A stretch of DNA of 5,914 bases from Burkholderiales bacterium (lineage in GTDB: Bacteria > Pseudomonadota > Gammaproteobacteria > Burkholderiales > Casimicrobiaceae), in assembly GCA_031283405.1 (NCBI GenBank), contig JAITBX010000172.1:1-5914 (forward strand), in the 5' to 3' direction. The first letter of the stretch is position 1, and every line of letters starts with the position of its first letter. Both the position numbers and the translations under genes were made by a program. Shown here piece by piece: positions 4,801-5,914 of this stretch. The notes under the pieces are model-generated. The model worked only from the letters and a program-made list of their open reading frames with translations. It was not told where the DNA came from and did no database searches.

Positions 4801-5914
4801 AGAGGCGCTATCTGATAGAGCGCGTTTCGGAAGACGGAACAGGTGCAGAAACCCTTTTGGAAGTTGCTGCGGACGATGATTTTGGGTCGCCAAGCCTGAT
4901 CCGTTACGATGCGTTCAGAAGAGGGATTTACATTGCAACCAACTCGGCCATTTACTATCGCTACCCCAACGCTCAAATCGAATGGATTGCTGGCAGAAAG
5001 AAGACTTCGCCGAATACTCTTTCCGGAGACGATGTCTTCGATCCCCAACAATTACAATTTGGCTCGATCAACGACATGACGATCGGTCAAGACGGTTCGC
5101 TGTATATTGTGGATACTTCAGCGCGGTGTGTTCGTAAAATCGACGCCTCTCGTCAAGTGGCAACCATTGCCGGGGGCTGTGGAAGCGGTAAAGGTAATAT
5201 CCCAATTCTTGAAGGTGATTTGGCGACTTCGGGCGGGAGTTGGGCACCCTACAGCATAGCGATGGATGCGTCGGGGCAGTTGTTTGTCGGCGCATATAAA
5301 TACCATGTCGCCGTTGGAACTTCCTGCTCTTTGCAAAAAATCGATATGGCCGGTCGGATGTTTACGGTAGCCGGAAATGCTGACGTACCCGGCTGCTCTG
5401 ACGAAAATAACGAAACCAATCCGGAGTGGGTCAAGTTTTCTTATCCCAGAGCGGTTGCTGCCGGATACCACAACGATGTGTATTTTTCAACAGGTTCTTT
5501 TGTGCGTCGCCTTGCCAACAATCGGCTGAGTCTGCTGCTTGGCGACAGCGAAAAGCTTGGGAGCGAGCAGCCGTCCGGCGAACCGGTCGATGGGCAATTC
5601 AATGTGCTTAATATTCTTATCAGTGCTACGCCGATGAAAGTCGATGCCGGCGGAAACATTTACTTCAGAAGCTATTACGGTTACATCTTCATGCTGAAGG
5701 AGGGGCTGCCGGGCTTCAGCGGTGAAGAATTCCTGATTCCGAGCAGTGACGGCAAACAGCTATACCATTTCGACGCGAACGGTCGCCATCTCGAAACTCT
5801 GGATGCGCTGACCGGCGCAGTGATTTACCGTTTCGGTTACTGCCCTGACGGACTGCAAACCGTCACCGACCACGACGGCAACGAAACTAAAATTGAGCGC
5901 AACGGCGATCAGAT
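1818..5914 (+). CDS. Exported RHS/YD-repeat (teneurin-like) protein, 3' end outside window
   Basis: One frame stays open for 1365 codons and runs off the right edge. Residues 1-25 are a signal peptide (cleavage likely at 'AFA|QA'). Residues 26-160 form a small unknown exported domain with C47 and C86. Residues 163-188 look like an IPTL-type anchor ('PIPASAPILLLL', ending in RYLR), and a second hydrophobic stretch covers 195-212. From 215 comes a 'VLDG...W.GV...TDPEGDA' domain; 422-507 resemble a carboxypeptidase-regulatory beta-sandwich; 508 to about 725 are a conserved shell region ('VSVIDL', 'ATEYTIGPNGP', 'AMPGELPP'). An Asp-rich linker (734-752) is flanked by cysteines. 'AGTPFSVHY' and 'YSWDGKDRYGR' (842-852) follow, then 'GRWTLNVHHQYDP' (932-944), about six NHL-like blades (979-1292) and YD repeats from about 1310 ('LYHFDANGRHL', 'TDHDGNET'). 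This order matches large teneurin-like RHS proteins. The missing part should hold the RHS core and variable C-terminus. It may be an adhesin, a contact-dependent toxin or a scaffold; the window does not decide. No type VI secretion genes are nearby. Confidence 0.9.
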   Translation, partial: MRALSKRLIAFGFFGLAFFANLAFAQAPSTLYYQTYLNLDGNTATGCTVTVPDFPLGNPQTLLGVDVSVVVTVSNGVLVSAERYECVGGVLADQGPDTAHPHYALGGTFIEYRIPNVAITSQTTVGFAASTSPNFDVPSDVMFESNGQPILLAPLLSSANGTPIPASAPILLLLIALAAGFIAARYLRTPHGRHLALLALFVCFAGLSGAVYSAVQIVLDGSGSSWAGVPALATDPEGDAPYPEIDLLKAYGIFQDNTLYLKLDIKQKPGSGTQPLEPVSDFRLLSATVTEPDTQSKVTASGTANQIRGIAAKVRVQNTRTGETVVATLAANVWQSQLTAQPKDVLELTPIAADNTEGGSIRLIVQGTVAEPTLPPDPINDGIAPKLDPLAPYTVYDSTRFLYTGNPPVQTGVDPDTIKPKFASLLVGKTLDRNDQPLSGVTVKVKDHDQYGQTLTRADGQWDIVVNGGQWFTVEYTKDGYLPIQRKVQVAWQDYGYLPDVVLIPLDEHVSVIDLRETSPDAPAFQIHQGTTTSDADGERQATILFPKGVTAQMQMADGTTQPISVLNVRATEYTIGPNGPKAMPGELPPATAYTYAVELSVDQAMEAGAKHVVFSQPLPVYVDNFLNFPVGEIVPQGWYDYDLKAWVPDENGYVLKVLAINNGIAVLDVKGQGNAATAAELAALGITDEEQKVIAQLYPVGKTFWRMRASHFSPGDYNYPVYIPPCSREEACDPPEDDNEDEDPQPDPDNDHCVEGCIIRVENRSMAEDVGVAGTPFSVHYESRRFKRVYKNTTIRLLRDNRPLPATLVRISSNVNLLGRSIPISKEKQANQVAPGDTSAYSWDGKDRYGRAVKGTFVAQHNVSYWHNWAYSQPSSDAKSGFGQYGGRVFIELEENGYVRQQFENRSTAIHYFSSPVGTADSIFLETANLGRWTLNVHHQYDPITRTLSMGNGMDRTTQSFTPQIKSLRAGNNILDVEPLPDGGALYLSSYNSERRYLIERVSEDGTGAETLLEVAADDDFGSPSLIRYDAFRRGIYIATNSAIYYRYPNAQIEWIAGRKKTSPNTLSGDDVFDPQQLQFGSINDMTIGQDGSLYIVDTSARCVRKIDASRQVATIAGGCGSGKGNIPILEGDLATSGGSWAPYSIAMDASGQLFVGAYKYHVAVGTSCSLQKIDMAGRMFTVAGNADVPGCSDENNETNPEWVKFSYPRAVAAGYHNDVYFSTGSFVRRLANNRLSLLLGDSEKLGSEQPSGEPVDGQFNVLNILISATPMKVDAGGNIYFRSYYGYIFMLKEGLPGFSGEEFLIPSSDGKQLYHFDANGRHLETLDALTGAVIYRFGYCPDGLQTVTDHDGNETKIERNGDQ

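Noticed and set aside
4257..5659. Short frames of 60-117 codons on either strand inside the large gene
   Set aside because: All are shadows of the continuous + frame, which keeps NHL and YD motifs throughout and shows no frameshift or stop.

Overview
The window is chromosomal DNA, probably from a gamma- or betaproteobacterium. The oligoribonuclease type and the zinc-ribbon Nudix type present here are both typical of those classes, and the intergenic DNA carries the 'GTCATTGCGAGC'-type and 'CCCTCTCCC'-type dispersed repeats seen in many such genomes. I cannot name a genus. All three genes lie on the + strand and none shares an obvious operon with its neighbour.

Layout. Positions 63-614 encode oligoribonuclease (orn), closed by a clear intrinsic terminator at 628-651. 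Positions 655-855 are a dense patch of dispersed repeats and hairpins with no gene. Positions 920-1471 encode a Nudix hydrolase with an N-terminal zinc ribbon. Positions 1472-1817 are non-coding and hold a GC-rich hairpin, a possible promoter, and a terminator-like hairpin with a seven-T run. That hairpin directly abuts the ribosome binding site of the third gene. From 1818 to the right edge runs one uninterrupted reading frame of at least 1365 codons that does not end in the window.

The large gene is the main content. It encodes an exported multidomain protein of the RHS/YD-repeat (teneurin-like) class. Reading from the N-terminus it has a signal peptide, a small exported domain of unknown function, an IPTL-like hydrophobic anchor followed by a second hydrophobic segment, and a 'DG..W..V...TDPEGDA' domain. 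After these come a carboxypeptidase-regulatory-like beta-sandwich, a long conserved shell region, an Asp-rich linker bounded by cysteine pairs, a 'WDGKD.YGR' module, about six NHL-type beta-propeller blades, and the first YD repeats. The RHS core and the usually variable C-terminal tip lie beyond the window, so its effector or adhesive function cannot be judged here.

No functional link between the three genes is visible. Orn and the Nudix enzyme are housekeeping nucleotide or RNA turnover enzymes, while the RHS-class protein looks like an accessory surface or periplasmic protein. Its middle part (about 4150-5600) is visibly more AT-rich than the flanking parts, which fits a mosaic history. 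A 581-codon frame on the opposite strand (2415-4160) is only a composition shadow of this gene.
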